64,000 nucleotides of DNA from JANNNF01 sp963772935 (GCA_963772935.1 CAVYZK010000009.1:1302001-1366000); one strand, 5' to 3'; counted from the stretch's first letter, positions 1-9,438 are shown. The notes: generated from the letters alone by a model not told the origin. Translations and numbers: made by a program.

Positions 1-835
1 TGGTTTCCAGCGACAGCACGATGGCGGTGACTTCGGCCCCCGAAATCATCGCAGGCAGGATCGACCCGATATCCGAGATGAAGAAGTTCAGCGCCATCCG
101 CAGCGGGTATTTCATCAGCACCTTGCGCGGGTGCAGACCCTTGGCGCGGGCCGTGGTGACATACTGCTTTTGTAGTTCATCCAGCAGGTTGGCCCGCAAC
201 CGCCGGACCATTCCGGCGGTGCCAGCCGTGCCGATGATGAACACGGGTATCCAGATATGCGACAGGATCGAGCTGAACTTGGCCCAACTGAACGGCTCAT
301 TCAGATACTGGCGGTCCATCAGGTTGCCGATGGACACGCCAAACCAGATGTTGGCGAAATACATCATCACCAACGCCAGCATGAAGTTCGGGATGGCGAT
401 CCCGATCAGGCCCAGAAATGTCAGGCCGTAATCGCCCCAGCTATACTGATGCGTCGCCGAATAGATGCCGATGGGAAAGGCCAAGGCCCAGGTGAACAGG
501 ATGGTCAGCACCGACAGGATCACGGTCAGGAACAGCCGGTCGCCCACCACCTCATTCACCGGCAGGCGGTATTCAAAGCTGTAGCCGAAATCGCCGGTCA
601 GCATCCCCCCCGCCCAACGGAAATAGCGCACGATCTGCGGCTGATCAAAGCCATAGCGTTCGCGCAGTACCTCTATCTCGGCAAGGTCGGCTTCTTCGCC
701 CAAGGCCTGCAATTCCGACACATAGCTTTCGAAGAAATCCCCCGGCGGCAGTTCGATGATGGTGAACACCAGCACCGAGATCAGGAACAGCGTGGGGATC
801 ATCGTCAGGATGCGCAGCGTGATGTAGCGGATCAT
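1..835 (-). CDS. Peptide ABC transporter permease, 3' end outside the window
   Basis: Inner-membrane permease of a dipeptide/oligopeptide importer (DppB/OppB family). The minus-strand frame opens with ATG at 835 (MIRYITLRILTMIPTLFLIS), a hydrophobic first helix typical of the family, and stays open to the window edge (about 278 residues seen of the usual 310-340). Near the visible C-terminus is the cytoplasmic EAA-type loop that docks on the ATPase (VTTARAKGLHPRKVLMKY). The start lies 3 bases after the stop of the upstream binding-protein gene, so the genes are co-transcribed. A DppC-type partner permease would be expected beyond position 1. Substrate specificity cannot be read from the sequence. 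Confidence 0.9.
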   Translation of the reverse strand, partial: MIRYITLRILTMIPTLFLISVLVFTIIELPPGDFFESYVSELQALGEEADLAEIEVLRERYGFDQPQIVRYFRWAGGMLTGDFGYSFEYRLPVNEVVGDRLFLTVILSVLTILFTWALAFPIGIYSATHQYSWGDYGLTFLGLIGIAIPNFMLALVMMYFANIWFGVSIGNLMDRQYLNEPFSWAKFSSILSHIWIPVFIIGTAGTAGMVRRLRANLLDELQKQYVTTARAKGLHPRKVLMKYPLRMALNFFISDIGSILPAMISGAEVTAIVLSLET

Positions 836-838
836 GCC

Positions 839-2729
839 TTACCCCTCATCATAAAAGAAGGTGTCGGGCAGATAGGCCCCGAGGAAGCTGGTCGGGATAA
901 AGCCATAGAGCCCCTCCTCCGGCACGTTGCGCAGTTTCGACGACCGAACCACGGGTTGCAGCGCGCCGTTGACCGTGCCGATGCTGAAGACCTGATCGGC
1001 GCGCAACGCCAGCATCTTGCCCCAGATTTCGGTTCGCGCCTCTGTCGTGGTGCTTTGCCGCCATTGGCCATGCAGGGCCAGCAATTCCTGCACGGGGGCC
1101 ATATCCGGCGGCTCGCCCGCCTCACCGCCCGAGGCATAGTTGCTGCCCCAGACCGGCCATTGCAACTGATCCGCCGCAATCGGGGCCAGCCCGTCAGGGG
1201 CCATGTCGGCAGTCGGCACACCGTTGTCCAGCCCCAGCCAAACCGACATCTGCACATCACCCGCCAAAGCGCGGCTGCGGAACACATCACGCTGCGAGGT
1301 ACGGATGTAGATCGCAATCCCCACTTCGCGCATGTGGTCGGTGATCAGTTCCAGCACGTCCGTCTCCAGCGTGCTTTCGCCCGAGGATTCCACGACGATC
1401 CCCGCCTTGCGCCCGTCTGCCAGCAGGCGGATGCCGCCCCCTGCCCGTTCGGTCAGTCCCAACTCATCCAGCAGAGAATTGGCCAAGGCCGGGTCGTACT
1501 GCGACCACGCGGTGGCATAGTCCGGCTTGAACAGCGGGCTTTCGGGTGTGACGGTATCGGCACTTTCGCGGCCCAGACCAAAGTAGATCACCTTGTTCAA
1601 CTCGGCCCGGTTGATCGCCACTGACATCGCCCTGCGCATCCGCACGTCTTGGAACAGCCCGCGCCACAGATCATCCTTGCAGTTCAGGTTGGGCAACAGC
1701 GCCACGCTGGACCCTTGGGTCCGCCGCCACAGCGACACTTTCAGCGGGTGCTGCTTTTCGGCCTGCTTCAGCAGGGTGTAATCGGGAAAGTCGATGTTGA
1801 TGGCCTGAAGATCGCTTTCGCCAGTGGCGGTTTTGGCGGCAATGATTTCGGCCGAGGCCACGTCCAGCACGAAGCGGTCCACATAGGGCAGTTGGTTGCC
1901 CGCCTGATCGACACGGTGAAAGAACGGGTTGCGTTCAAAGATGAACTGCTCGGCAGGCGGGGCTGTGCGCGGACGCCAAGCCTCCAACGTGGGCAGATCG
2001 GGGTTTTCGGGCCGGTTCTGGCGCGACATTTTCTGATGCAGGCCCTGCCAGTCATCGACCCGCATTTCCTCGATCAGTTCCGCCAGCTTTTCCGGCGTCT
2101 GATATTTGGCATGGAACTGCCGCATATAGGCCCCGGGGATGCACAGCAGCAGCGGCAGGGGGGCCGCCAGTTTGGGCAGGAAATCCGGCGACGGGGCGGC
2201 AAAGGTGTAGCGTACGGTCAGATCGTCGATCACCTCGAACGTCGCAAGCTGACCGTCCGACATAAGTTCAGGCGGCGGGCCGGAACGGAACAGATCTTCG
2301 TTGTTGATCATATCTTCCCAGCAATAGACGAAATCGGCTGACGTGAAGGGGCTGCCATCCGACCAGCGATGGCCTGCGCGCAGGTGCAGCGTGTAGATGC
2401 GATTTTCCACCGCATCGCAGGCGGCAAGGATATCGGGCTGAAGGTTCAGGTTGGCATCATAGCCCATCAACCGCGAATAGCCGTTGATCGGGATCATGCG
2501 GATATCGCGTTGGCCGCCGACGAGCATACGGATGGTGCCGCCATGCTTGCCGGTCTGCCGCCCCATCGCGGGCAGGTCGATCACGCGGGGGTTGGTGGGC
2601 AAACGCTGCGGCCATTGGCGGCAGGGTGCCTGCGGTCACGTCAGCCTCCAGCAGCGGGGCCTCGGCATACGCGCGCATGGGCAGGGCGGCGGCGGCCAGC
2701 AGGCCAAGAGTGGTGCGGCGGGTGATCAT
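839..2729 (-). CDS. ABC transporter substrate-binding protein, family 5 (frameshifted)
   Basis: Periplasmic binding protein of the peptide/nickel class (SBP family 5). The N-terminus (MITRRTTLGLLAAAALPMRA) has a twin-arginine motif and hydrophobic core, suggesting Tat export. The body from about residue 45 has family features such as a GYSRLMGYD region and LRAGHRWSDGSPFTSADFVY. The signal peptide and body lie in different frames. One extra T in the run at 2601-2603 (coding strand GCGTTTGCC) breaks the gene; removing it joins ...PPMAAAL to PTNPRVI and gives about 629 residues. The start overlaps the ATPase gene stop by ATGA. Likely an error in the sequence; the ligand is unknown. Confidence 0.88.
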
Positions 2730-4660
2730 GCGGAAAGCTCCCGCAGATCGGCACTTGGGTGGGCCAGCACGAAATGCCCGCCCCCAAGGTCGATGGGTTG
2801 CAGGGCTGCGCGGTCTTCGGGGGCGGCGCGGAACGCCGGGGCCCAGCTTTCGGACGCAAGGGTGCTGGACCCGCCGATGGCCTGAAAATCCAAGGGGCGG
2901 TCAAGATCGGGGTAGGGCACAGCGGCCAGCAAAGCACGGGTGTAGGGATGCACGGGGGCGGACATGATCACCTCACGCGGGGCAAGTTCCACAATCCGCC
3001 CGGCCCACATCACGGCCACCCGGTCGGCCATGTAATCAACCACGGCAAGGTTATGCGAGATGAACAGATAGGTCAGGCCAAGGTCTTTTTGCAGGTCTTT
3101 CAGCAGGTTAAGGATTTGCGCCTGCACCGACACATCCAGCGCCGACACAGGTTCATCACAGATGATCAACCCCGGCGCCAAGGCCAGCGCGCGCGCGATG
3201 CCGACCCGCTGCCGCTGCCCGCCGGAAAAGCTGTGCGGGTAACGGTGACGCGCCCCCTGCCCCAGCCCGATGGCGGCAAGCAGGCTGTCCACCGTGGCGC
3301 GGCGGTCGGCGGGCGTGCCGCGCTGGTGAATATCCAGCGGTTCGGAAAGGATATTGCCCACCGTCATCCGGGGCGACAGCGACGATACCGGGTCTTGAAA
3401 CACCATCTGAATCTGGGTGCGCAGGCGTTGCAGATCGTCCCCTTGGGCCGCCAGAACATCGACCGGGCCGGACCCGTCATCATAGATTACCGACCCGGCA
3501 TCTGGGGTCACTGCCCGCATCAAGATCTTGCTGACCGTGGTTTTGCCACAGCCGCTTTCCCCCACCAGCCCCAGACATTCCCCCCGGCGAATGTCAAAGC
3601 TGACACCATCGACGGCGGGGGCGGCCTTCACCTTCTGCCCCACTTCCCACGCTTGGCTACGGGTCTGGAACGTCTTGGTCAGACCCCGCACCGACAGCAA
3701 CACCTCGGGCGCGCGGTCGGCGGCAGGTTTGGCGGTGCCAAGCGTGCCGGTCAGCTTGGCATGGTCGATCTTGATTTCCCGCAAGGGGCGCAGCCGTTCG
3801 CCCGCCGCCATCCCGAATTGCGGCACGGCGGCCATCAGACCCTTGAGGTAGGGGTGCTGCGGGTTGCGGAAGATCGGGCCGACGGGGCCGGATTCCATGA
3901 TGCGGCCCTGATAGATCACCACCACCTCATCGGCCACATTGGCGACCACGCCAAGGTCATGGGTGATCAGCAGGATCGCCATATCCAGCCGTTGCTGCAA
4001 ATCGCGCAGCAGGGTCAGGATCTGCGCCTGAATGGTCACGTCCAAGGCTGTGGTCGGTTCATCCGCGATCAACAAGGACGGCCCGCAGATCAGCGCCATC
4101 GCGATCATCGCGCGCTGCCGCATGCCGCCCGACAGCTCGAACGGGTACATGTCGAACACGCGTTTGGGGTGGGCAAAACCCACCAGCGATAGCATCTCTT
4201 GCGCCTTCTCGCGCCGTTCCGCGGCCGTGGCAGTGGTATGTATCTGCAAAACCTCGGCAATCTGGTTGCCCACGGTGTGCAGCGCGGAAAACGAGGTCAT
4301 CGGTTCCTGAAAGATCATCCCGATCCGCCGCCCGCGCACGGCGCGGATGGCGCGCCCGTCGCGCGGCAAGGTCAGCAGGTCCACCGGGCCACCGCCCGTT
4401 TTGGGGTCGTTGAACAAAACCCGCCCGCTGACCGATGCTGCGGCGGGCTGCAAGCCCATCACCGCCTGCCCCAGAATGGATTTGCCCGACCCGGATTCCC
4501 CCACCAAGGCGGTGATCTTGCCCGGACTGACCCGCAGCCCCACACCTTTCAGCGCGTCCAGCGGGCCTGTCGCCAGTTGAAACTGAACCTTCAGGTCTTC
4601 GATCCTGAGCAAGTCGCGGGGCAGCAGATCGGTGCCCAGATCAGGCCGGTGCAGTGTCAT
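2726..4660 (-). CDS. Peptide ABC transporter ATP-binding protein, two fused ATPase domains
   Basis: 644-residue cytoplasmic ATPase carrying both halves (DppD-like plus DppF-like) in one chain. Domain 1 has Walker A GESGSGKS, signature LSGGMRQRA and Walker B LLIADEPTTALD. Domain 2 has Walker A GESGCGKTT, signature FSGGQRQRVGIARAL and Walker B IICDEPVSALD. Each half is followed by the family's C-terminal extension (HPYLKGLMAAVP and HPYTRALLAAVP). All catalytic motifs are intact. It is the first gene of the minus-strand importer operon, ahead of the binding protein and permease; its promoter must lie in the 234-bp gap shared with the divergent DUF3095 gene. Confidence 0.93.
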   Translation of the reverse strand: MTLHRPDLGTDLLPRDLLRIEDLKVQFQLATGPLDALKGVGLRVSPGKITALVGESGSGKSILGQAVMGLQPAAASVSGRVLFNDPKTGGGPVDLLTLPRDGRAIRAVRGRRIGMIFQEPMTSFSALHTVGNQIAEVLQIHTTATAAERREKAQEMLSLVGFAHPKRVFDMYPFELSGGMRQRAMIAMALICGPSLLIADEPTTALDVTIQAQILTLLRDLQQRLDMAILLITHDLGVVANVADEVVVIYQGRIMESGPVGPIFRNPQHPYLKGLMAAVPQFGMAAGERLRPLREIKIDHAKLTGTLGTAKPAADRAPEVLLSVRGLTKTFQTRSQAWEVGQKVKAAPAVDGVSFDIRRGECLGLVGESGCGKTTVSKILMRAVTPDAGSVIYDDGSGPVDVLAAQGDDLQRLRTQIQMVFQDPVSSLSPRMTVGNILSEPLDIHQRGTPADRRATVDSLLAAIGLGQGARHRYPHSFSGGQRQRVGIARALALAPGLIICDEPVSALDVSVQAQILNLLKDLQKDLGLTYLFISHNLAVVDYMADRVAVMWAGRIVELAPREVIMSAPVHPYTRALLAAVPYPDLDRPLDFQAIGGSSTLASESWAPAFRAAPEDRAALQPIDLGGGHFVLAHPSADLRELSA

Positions 4661-4894
4661 CCCTATCGGCCTTTTCTTGTTTTGCAGCCAGGTGGCTTTG
4701 CCATCCCTACCCGCTTTGTTAACCGGGACACTAGCCTAGGGCAAAATTCCTGTCTATTCCGATTGGTGTTCCCGCAGTCTGCGCAAAAACGGGCAGTTTG
4801 CTGTCACAATGTGATCACAGAAATGTTGGGGCGGCGGGTGGTGTGCTGCCCGCAAGGCAGGTGGCAGGCGCGCGATATGTGCTAGGCTTGGCAG
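4661..4894. promoter_or_regulatory. Divergent promoter region between peptide importer and cyclase cluster
   Basis: 234-bp non-coding gap between two divergent transcription units. It is visibly richer in A+T than the flanking genes around 4735-4830 and contains closely packed TCACA/TGTGA half-sites at 4804-4819. I see no small gene in it. Confidence 0.6.
4804..4819. promoter_or_regulatory. Crp-like half-site cluster TCACA-a-TGTGA-TCACA
   Basis: Three contiguous half-sites: TCACA (4804-4808), TGTGA (4810-4814) and TCACA (4815-4819), forming two overlapping inverted repeats. TGTGA/TCACA are the half-sites of Crp/Fnr-family regulators, but the spacing here (0 or 1 base) is not the canonical 6. 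It sits about 75 bp before the first gene of a cyclase-rich cluster, so cyclic-nucleotide feedback is tempting but unproven. Confidence 0.35.
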
Positions 4895-6070
4895 ATGACC
4901 ATCCCGAATCCTCCTGCCTTTCTGACCGACCTGCCAATTTTCGCAGAGTTTGAAGATGTGGCCGATATTACCCGCTATCGACCATTGCCGGGGGACTGGG
5001 CTTTGGCTGTGGCGGATGTCGTGTCATCCGGTGCCGCGATTGCAGCGGGTAAATACAAAACCGTCAACATGGCCGGGGCGTCGGTGATCACGGCGGTGCT
5101 GAACGCGCTTGGGCGCAATGACTATCCCTTTGTGTTTGGCGGGGATGGGGCGGCCATTGCGGTGCCGCCAGACGGGATGGAGGCAGCCCGCGCCGCCCTT
5201 GCCGATGTGGCCCGCTGGATCGAGGCTGATCTGGGCCTGTCCATGCGCACGGCCCTTGTGCCTGTGGCCGACATCCGGGCAGCGGGGCAGGATGTGCGGG
5301 TGGCCCGGTTTCAGGCCAGCAACGACATGTCCTTTGCGATGTTCGCGGGGGGCGGGTCGGCGTGGGCTGAGACGCAGATGAAGCAGGGGCGCTTTGCCGT
5401 CGATATGGCCCCGCCCGGCAGCAAGCCCGATCTGACCGGATTGTCCTGCCGCTGGAACCCGGTGCAGGCCCAGAACGGCCAGATCGTATCGGTGATTGCG
5501 GTGTCGGCGGGGCGGCCTGACGCGTTCCGCCGTCTGGTCGCCGATGTGGTCGGTATCGCCAATGCCGCCGGGGCCAAGGGCAGCCCCCTGCCCCCCGAAG
5601 GCCCGACCCCGCATCTGGACTTTGCGGGCGTGGACGCCGAAGTGCGGGCGCAAACCGCCGTCGGTGCCCCGTGGACCACGCGGATGAAGGCCCGTCTGGG
5701 CGTGATGTTTGCCATCGTGATGGCGGTGCTGCTGCACCGCACCAACCTGACCGTCGGCGGCTTCAACGCCCGCGCCTATGGGCGCGAGCTTGCGCGCAAC
5801 ACCGATTTCCGCAAGTTCGATGATGGGTTGAAGATGACCATCGACGTGGATGATGCGGGCTTTGCCAAGATCGAGACGCGGCTGGAACAGGCGGCGGCCG
5901 AGGGCATTTGTCATTTCGGGTTGCACCGCCAGACCTCGGCCCTTGTCACCTGCATCGTGCCATCGCTGAACAGCCGGGATCACATGCATTTCATCGACGG
6001 GGCGGCGGGGGGGTATGCGCAGGCGGCGGTGCAGATGAAAGCCAAGATTGCCGGCGCATCGGCTGCCTGA
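4895..6070 (+). CDS. DUF3095 family protein, possibly cyclase-fold
   Basis: 391-residue protein I recognise as DUF3095, with no established biochemical role. Near the N-terminus WALAVADVVSSG is followed about 50 residues later by FVFGGDGAAIAVP. This spacing and wording recall the two metal-binding strands of class III nucleotide cyclases and GGDEF proteins (hhhxDhxxF and GDGhhxxF). Only the general pattern is shared, so a catalytic or pseudo-catalytic palm domain is an inference. One hydrophobic stretch (LGVMFAIVMAVLL, about residue 270) may contact the membrane. It leads the plus-strand run that contains two true adenylate cyclases, a cyclic-nucleotide-binding protein and a pseudo-ABC protein, which strengthens the guess of a nucleotide-related role. 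Confidence 0.8.
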   Translation: MTIPNPPAFLTDLPIFAEFEDVADITRYRPLPGDWALAVADVVSSGAAIAAGKYKTVNMAGASVITAVLNALGRNDYPFVFGGDGAAIAVPPDGMEAARAALADVARWIEADLGLSMRTALVPVADIRAAGQDVRVARFQASNDMSFAMFAGGGSAWAETQMKQGRFAVDMAPPGSKPDLTGLSCRWNPVQAQNGQIVSVIAVSAGRPDAFRRLVADVVGIANAAGAKGSPLPPEGPTPHLDFAGVDAEVRAQTAVGAPWTTRMKARLGVMFAIVMAVLLHRTNLTVGGFNARAYGRELARNTDFRKFDDGLKMTIDVDDAGFAKIETRLEQAAAEGICHFGLHRQTSALVTCIVPSLNSRDHMHFIDGAAGGYAQAAVQMKAKIAGASAA

Positions 6071-6165
6071 CAAATCCCTTGCGTGGCCCCGGTGATTGGG
6101 CTTGAGTGGCAGCCATTGCACCCGCTCCATTCGGAAATCCCCGCAGCACAAGGCCGCCTGACCCC

Positions 6166-8904
6166 ATGCTGGACCCCAGACTTGCCCGCTATATCTGGAC
6201 CCATACCCGCGCGCAGCAGTTGTGGATTCTGTTCGTGGTCGCGGTGTCGATGGTGCCCTATTACCTGTCGTTCAACCTGCCCAAGCAGATCGTGAACGGC
6301 CCCATTCAGGGCGAGGGGTTTGAAAGCCCCGAAGTGACCCAGCAGTTCATGCGGATCGCTTTTGATCTGCCGGGGATTGGCAATGTCGTCCTGTTTGACG
6401 GGGTGGATCTGACCCGGCTGGGTATGTTGATGGCATTGAGCGGCGTGTTTCTGGGCCTCGTGATCATCAACGGCTTGTTCAAATACTACATCAATACCTA
6501 CAAAGGCCGTCTGGGCGAACGCCTGCTGCGGCGGATGCGGTATACTCTGGTTGATCAGATCCTCCGCTTTCCCCCGGCCACCTTCAAACGGCTGAAGGGC
6601 GCGGAAGTGTCCAGCATGGTCAAGGATGAGGTTGAACCGCTGGGCGGCTTTACCGGCGATGCTTTTGTGGCCCCGGCGCTGTTGGGCGGGCAGGCGCTGA
6701 CGGCGCTGATCTTCATCTTTGTGCAAAGCGTGCCCTTGGGGCTGATCACGGCGGCACTGGTAGGGGTTCAGGCCTTTATCATCCCAAGGATGCGGCGGCG
6801 GTTGCTGATATTGGGGCGCGAACGCCAGTTGACCGCGCGTGAACTGGCGGGCCGGGTGTCCGAGATTGTGGACGGCATCCACACGGTACACGCCTATGAC
6901 ACGTCAAACTATGAACGCGCCGATATCGCGGCGCGGCTGGGACGGATCTACAAAATCCGCTTCGACATTTATCAGTGGAAGTTTCTGGTCAAGTTCATCA
7001 ACAACTTCCTCGCGTCCGTCACGCCGTTTCTGTTTTACAGCGTCGGCGGCTATCTGGCGCTGAACGGCAAGCTGGATATCGGTCAGTTGGTCGCGGTGAT
7101 CGGCGCCTACAAAGACCTGCCGGGGCCGCTGAAAGAGCTGATCGACTGGGATCAGAACCGGCAGGATGTGCAGGTCAAGTATCATCAGGTGATCGCCCAG
7201 TTTGCGGTTGACGGCACCTTGCCTGAAAGCATTCAGGCCCTGTCCACCGGCACTGCCACAGCGGCCATGGTGCCACCGCTCAGCACGGTAAACCTTGGTG
7301 TGGTTGATGACAGCGGCGGGGTGGGTCTGGCGCAGGTGAACTTTTCCATCAGTCCCGGCGAAAGTGTGGCCATCGTCGGCAATTCCGGGTCTGGCGGCGA
7401 TGTGCTGGCCGAGGCTTTGGCCCGCATCGTCTGGCCCACCTCTGGCAAGATCACGACGGGCGACGCGGTGTTGCATGATCTGCCCGAGGCGGTTTCGGGG
7501 CGGTCAATCACCTATGCCGACAGTGATATCTATTTCTTCTTTGGCACGGTGCGCGACAACCTGCTGTACGGGCTGAAACATGCGCCGCTTGTTCCCCCCG
7601 ATTACGCCGATGCCGCGCTGACAACCCGGGCGTGGAACCAGCGCGAGGCCGCCCTTGCAGGCAATCCCGATTACGACCTGAACAGCGACTGGATCGACTA
7701 TGCCAGCGGCGGTGTCACCGGCGCGGGCGATCTGATGCCAGCGGTGCTGACGGTGCTGGATACGGTGGGCGTTACCCGCGACCTGCTGGACCTGGCCTTG
7801 CGGTCCAGCATGGACCCTGCGGCCAATGCAGCCCAGAACCACGAAGACGATCTGGCCCACCGCATCGTGGCGATGCGCAAGGCCCTGCGCGAAGAACTCG
7901 TGGCGCAGGACTTGGCCGGGGTGATCGTGCCCTTTGAACCCGGGGCGTATAACCCCGAGGCCACAGTGATCGAAAACCTGCTGTTCGGCAACGCGCGCAC
8001 CGCCGCCCTGATGCCCGACGCCATCGCCACCAACAGCTATTTCCGGCAGGCCCTGACCACACAGGGGCTTGAGGACACCTTGTTTGACACGGGCGTTGCG
8101 GTGGCACGCAACGCGATTGAACTGTTCAGCGATCTGCCTCCCGGCCATCCGTTCTTTCAGCAACTGACCTTCATGAATGCCGACGACATTCCCGAATATC
8201 AAAAGCTGCTGCAAAAGATTGACCGCAGCCCCGCGTCCGTGACCGAGGATGACCGCGCGCGCCTGATCAGGCTCAGCTTTGACTACATTGAACCCCGCCA
8301 CCGCTTTGGCCTGATGTCGCCCGAGTTGATGGACGGTATCGTGGCCTTCCGCCGCACCTTCCACGACGGATTGCCTGCCACGCTGCGCGACGCGATCGAG
8401 TTGTACGATCCGGAAAAATACATGGTGTCGGGCACTTTGCTGGACAACATGCTGTTTGGCCGGATCAGCCAGAAATACCGCGACGGGGCCGAACGGATTT
8501 ACAGCGCGGTTGGCAAATTGCTGAAACCCTTGGGCATGTATGAAACCGTGCTCGCAGTCGGACTGGACTATCATGTTGGTGCGGGTGGCAAGCGGCTGTC
8601 GGCGGCGCAGCGGCAAAAGCTGGGAATGGCGCGGGCGTTGCTGCGCCAGTCGGATTACTACATCTTCAACCGGCCCCTGTCGGCGGTTGATTCCCGCCAG
8701 CAGATGCAGATTCTGCAAAGCACGCTGGCCCATCTGCACAGGGATGATCGCCGGCCGGGGATCGTCTGGGTGGTGTCAAACATCGCCATGGCCAAGCATT
8801 TTGACCGGATCGCCGTGTTTGACCGGGGTGTTCTGACCGAAGAAGGCGAATATGACGACTTGTCTAAAAAGAACGGTATCTTCAAGGATATGATCACGGC
8901 ATAG
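6166..8904 (+). CDS. Degenerate ABC-exporter-like membrane protein with expanded, inactive-looking ATPase domain
   Basis: About 912 residues from ATG 6166 (a GTG at 6106 would add 20). The N-terminal ~320 residues form an exporter-type membrane domain with six predicted helices. The ATPase domain keeps the fold landmarks but not the chemistry. The Walker A equivalent is GNSGSGGD (405-412), with glycine for the lysine at 411. The signature is LSAAQ (811-815). The Walker B equivalent reads YYIFNRP (831-837), replacing Asp and Glu with Asn and Arg. The H-loop position reads VVSN. About 400 residues lie between Walker A and signature, far more than the usual ~100. Within and at the edges of that stretch, three motifs resemble the exporter segment after the Q-loop: GTVRDNLLYG (460), ATVIENLLFG (599) and GTLLDNMLFG (756). 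The frame is intact, so this looks like selected divergence. Role unknown; a structural or signalling role is likelier than ATP-driven transport. Confidence 0.85.
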   Translation: MLDPRLARYIWTHTRAQQLWILFVVAVSMVPYYLSFNLPKQIVNGPIQGEGFESPEVTQQFMRIAFDLPGIGNVVLFDGVDLTRLGMLMALSGVFLGLVIINGLFKYYINTYKGRLGERLLRRMRYTLVDQILRFPPATFKRLKGAEVSSMVKDEVEPLGGFTGDAFVAPALLGGQALTALIFIFVQSVPLGLITAALVGVQAFIIPRMRRRLLILGRERQLTARELAGRVSEIVDGIHTVHAYDTSNYERADIAARLGRIYKIRFDIYQWKFLVKFINNFLASVTPFLFYSVGGYLALNGKLDIGQLVAVIGAYKDLPGPLKELIDWDQNRQDVQVKYHQVIAQFAVDGTLPESIQALSTGTATAAMVPPLSTVNLGVVDDSGGVGLAQVNFSISPGESVAIVGNSGSGGDVLAEALARIVWPTSGKITTGDAVLHDLPEAVSGRSITYADSDIYFFFGTVRDNLLYGLKHAPLVPPDYADAALTTRAWNQREAALAGNPDYDLNSDWIDYASGGVTGAGDLMPAVLTVLDTVGVTRDLLDLALRSSMDPAANAAQNHEDDLAHRIVAMRKALREELVAQDLAGVIVPFEPGAYNPEATVIENLLFGNARTAALMPDAIATNSYFRQALTTQGLEDTLFDTGVAVARNAIELFSDLPPGHPFFQQLTFMNADDIPEYQKLLQKIDRSPASVTEDDRARLIRLSFDYIEPRHRFGLMSPELMDGIVAFRRTFHDGLPATLRDAIELYDPEKYMVSGTLLDNMLFGRISQKYRDGAERIYSAVGKLLKPLGMYETVLAVGLDYHVGAGGKRLSAAQRQKLGMARALLRQSDYYIFNRPLSAVDSRQQMQILQSTLAHLHRDDRRPGIVWVVSNIAMAKHFDRIAVFDRGVLTEEGEYDDLSKKNGIFKDMITA

Positions 8905-8916
8905 TTACAGCTGTCG

Positions 8917-9411
8917 GTGCAGGATGGTCACAAGGGGATAGGTGCGGTTTTGCTGCTGAATGACGAAGTAAAAATGCTCAAACAGGTTCCTTTGTTCGCG
9001 GGCGTTCCTGCGGCCAAGCTGAAGCTGTTGGCCTTCACCTCGGAACGTGTGCTGTACCGCGCCGGGGAAACCCTGTTCTTGCAGGGCGATGAGGGCGACG
9101 CGGCCTTTGTGATCCTGTCGGGCGGGGCCGATATTCTGGTCGATACGCCCGATGGCCCGATCAAGGTGGCAGAGGTCGAAGAAAACTCTTTCGTCGGCGA
9201 AATTGCCATTCTGTGCGATGTGGCCCGTACGGCGACCGTCAAGGCCAACTCGCAAGTGGAAGCCCTGCGGATCAGCAAGGAAAATTTCTTCAAGCTGCTG
9301 GCAGACTTTCCCGAAATGACGATCGAGGTGGTCCGCGTGCTGGCCGACAGGCTCAGCCAGACCACGCAAGAGCTGACCGAAGCCCGGCGCGAGGCTCAGG
9401 TGGCGCACTGA
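8917..9411 (+). CDS. Stand-alone cyclic-nucleotide-binding domain protein
   Basis: Small cytoplasmic protein made of one cNMP-binding (Crp/CAP N-terminal) domain without a DNA-binding HTH. The phosphate-binding cassette FVGEIAILCDVARTATV keeps the Glu and Arg that hold the cyclic-nucleotide ribose and phosphate, so binding is plausible. The C-terminus is a charged helix (QTTQELTEARREAQVAH) that could be a dimer or partner contact. The start is uncertain: GTG 8917 gives 164 residues, TTG 8950 gives 153 and is preceded by an AAGGGG stretch. It begins 12 bases after the pseudo-ABC gene and is probably co-translated with it, which suggests a regulatory partner for that membrane protein or for the cyclases downstream. 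Confidence 0.88.
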   Translation: MQDGHKGIGAVLLLNDEVKMLKQVPLFAGVPAAKLKLLAFTSERVLYRAGETLFLQGDEGDAAFVILSGGADILVDTPDGPIKVAEVEENSFVGEIAILCDVARTATVKANSQVEALRISKENFFKLLADFPEMTIEVVRVLADRLSQTTQELTEARREAQVAH

Positions 9412-9421
9412 GCACTTGTTT

Positions 9422-9438
9422 TTGCGGAATTTCCGCAA
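9422..9438. promoter_or_regulatory. Perfect 17-bp palindrome between the cNMP-binding and MBL genes
   Basis: TTGCGGAA (9422-9429), a central T, then TTCCGCAA (9431-9438). It could be an operator for the MBL/cyclase part of the run or a weak hairpin after the cNMP-binding gene. There is no U-tract, which argues against a strong terminator. Confidence 0.4.

Noticed and set aside
257..1624. Long plus-strand open frame opposite the peptide permease and binding-protein genes
   Set aside because: Its translation is rich in Arg, Gln and His with no domain, signal or ribosome site, and the opposite strand carries clear family proteins. High G+C makes such antisense frames common.
6166..8904. Loss of ABC motifs explained as sequencing error
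   Set aside because: The frame is open for 912 codons and the changed residues are substitutions spread over the whole domain, not indels; several independent errors hitting exactly the catalytic residues are improbable.
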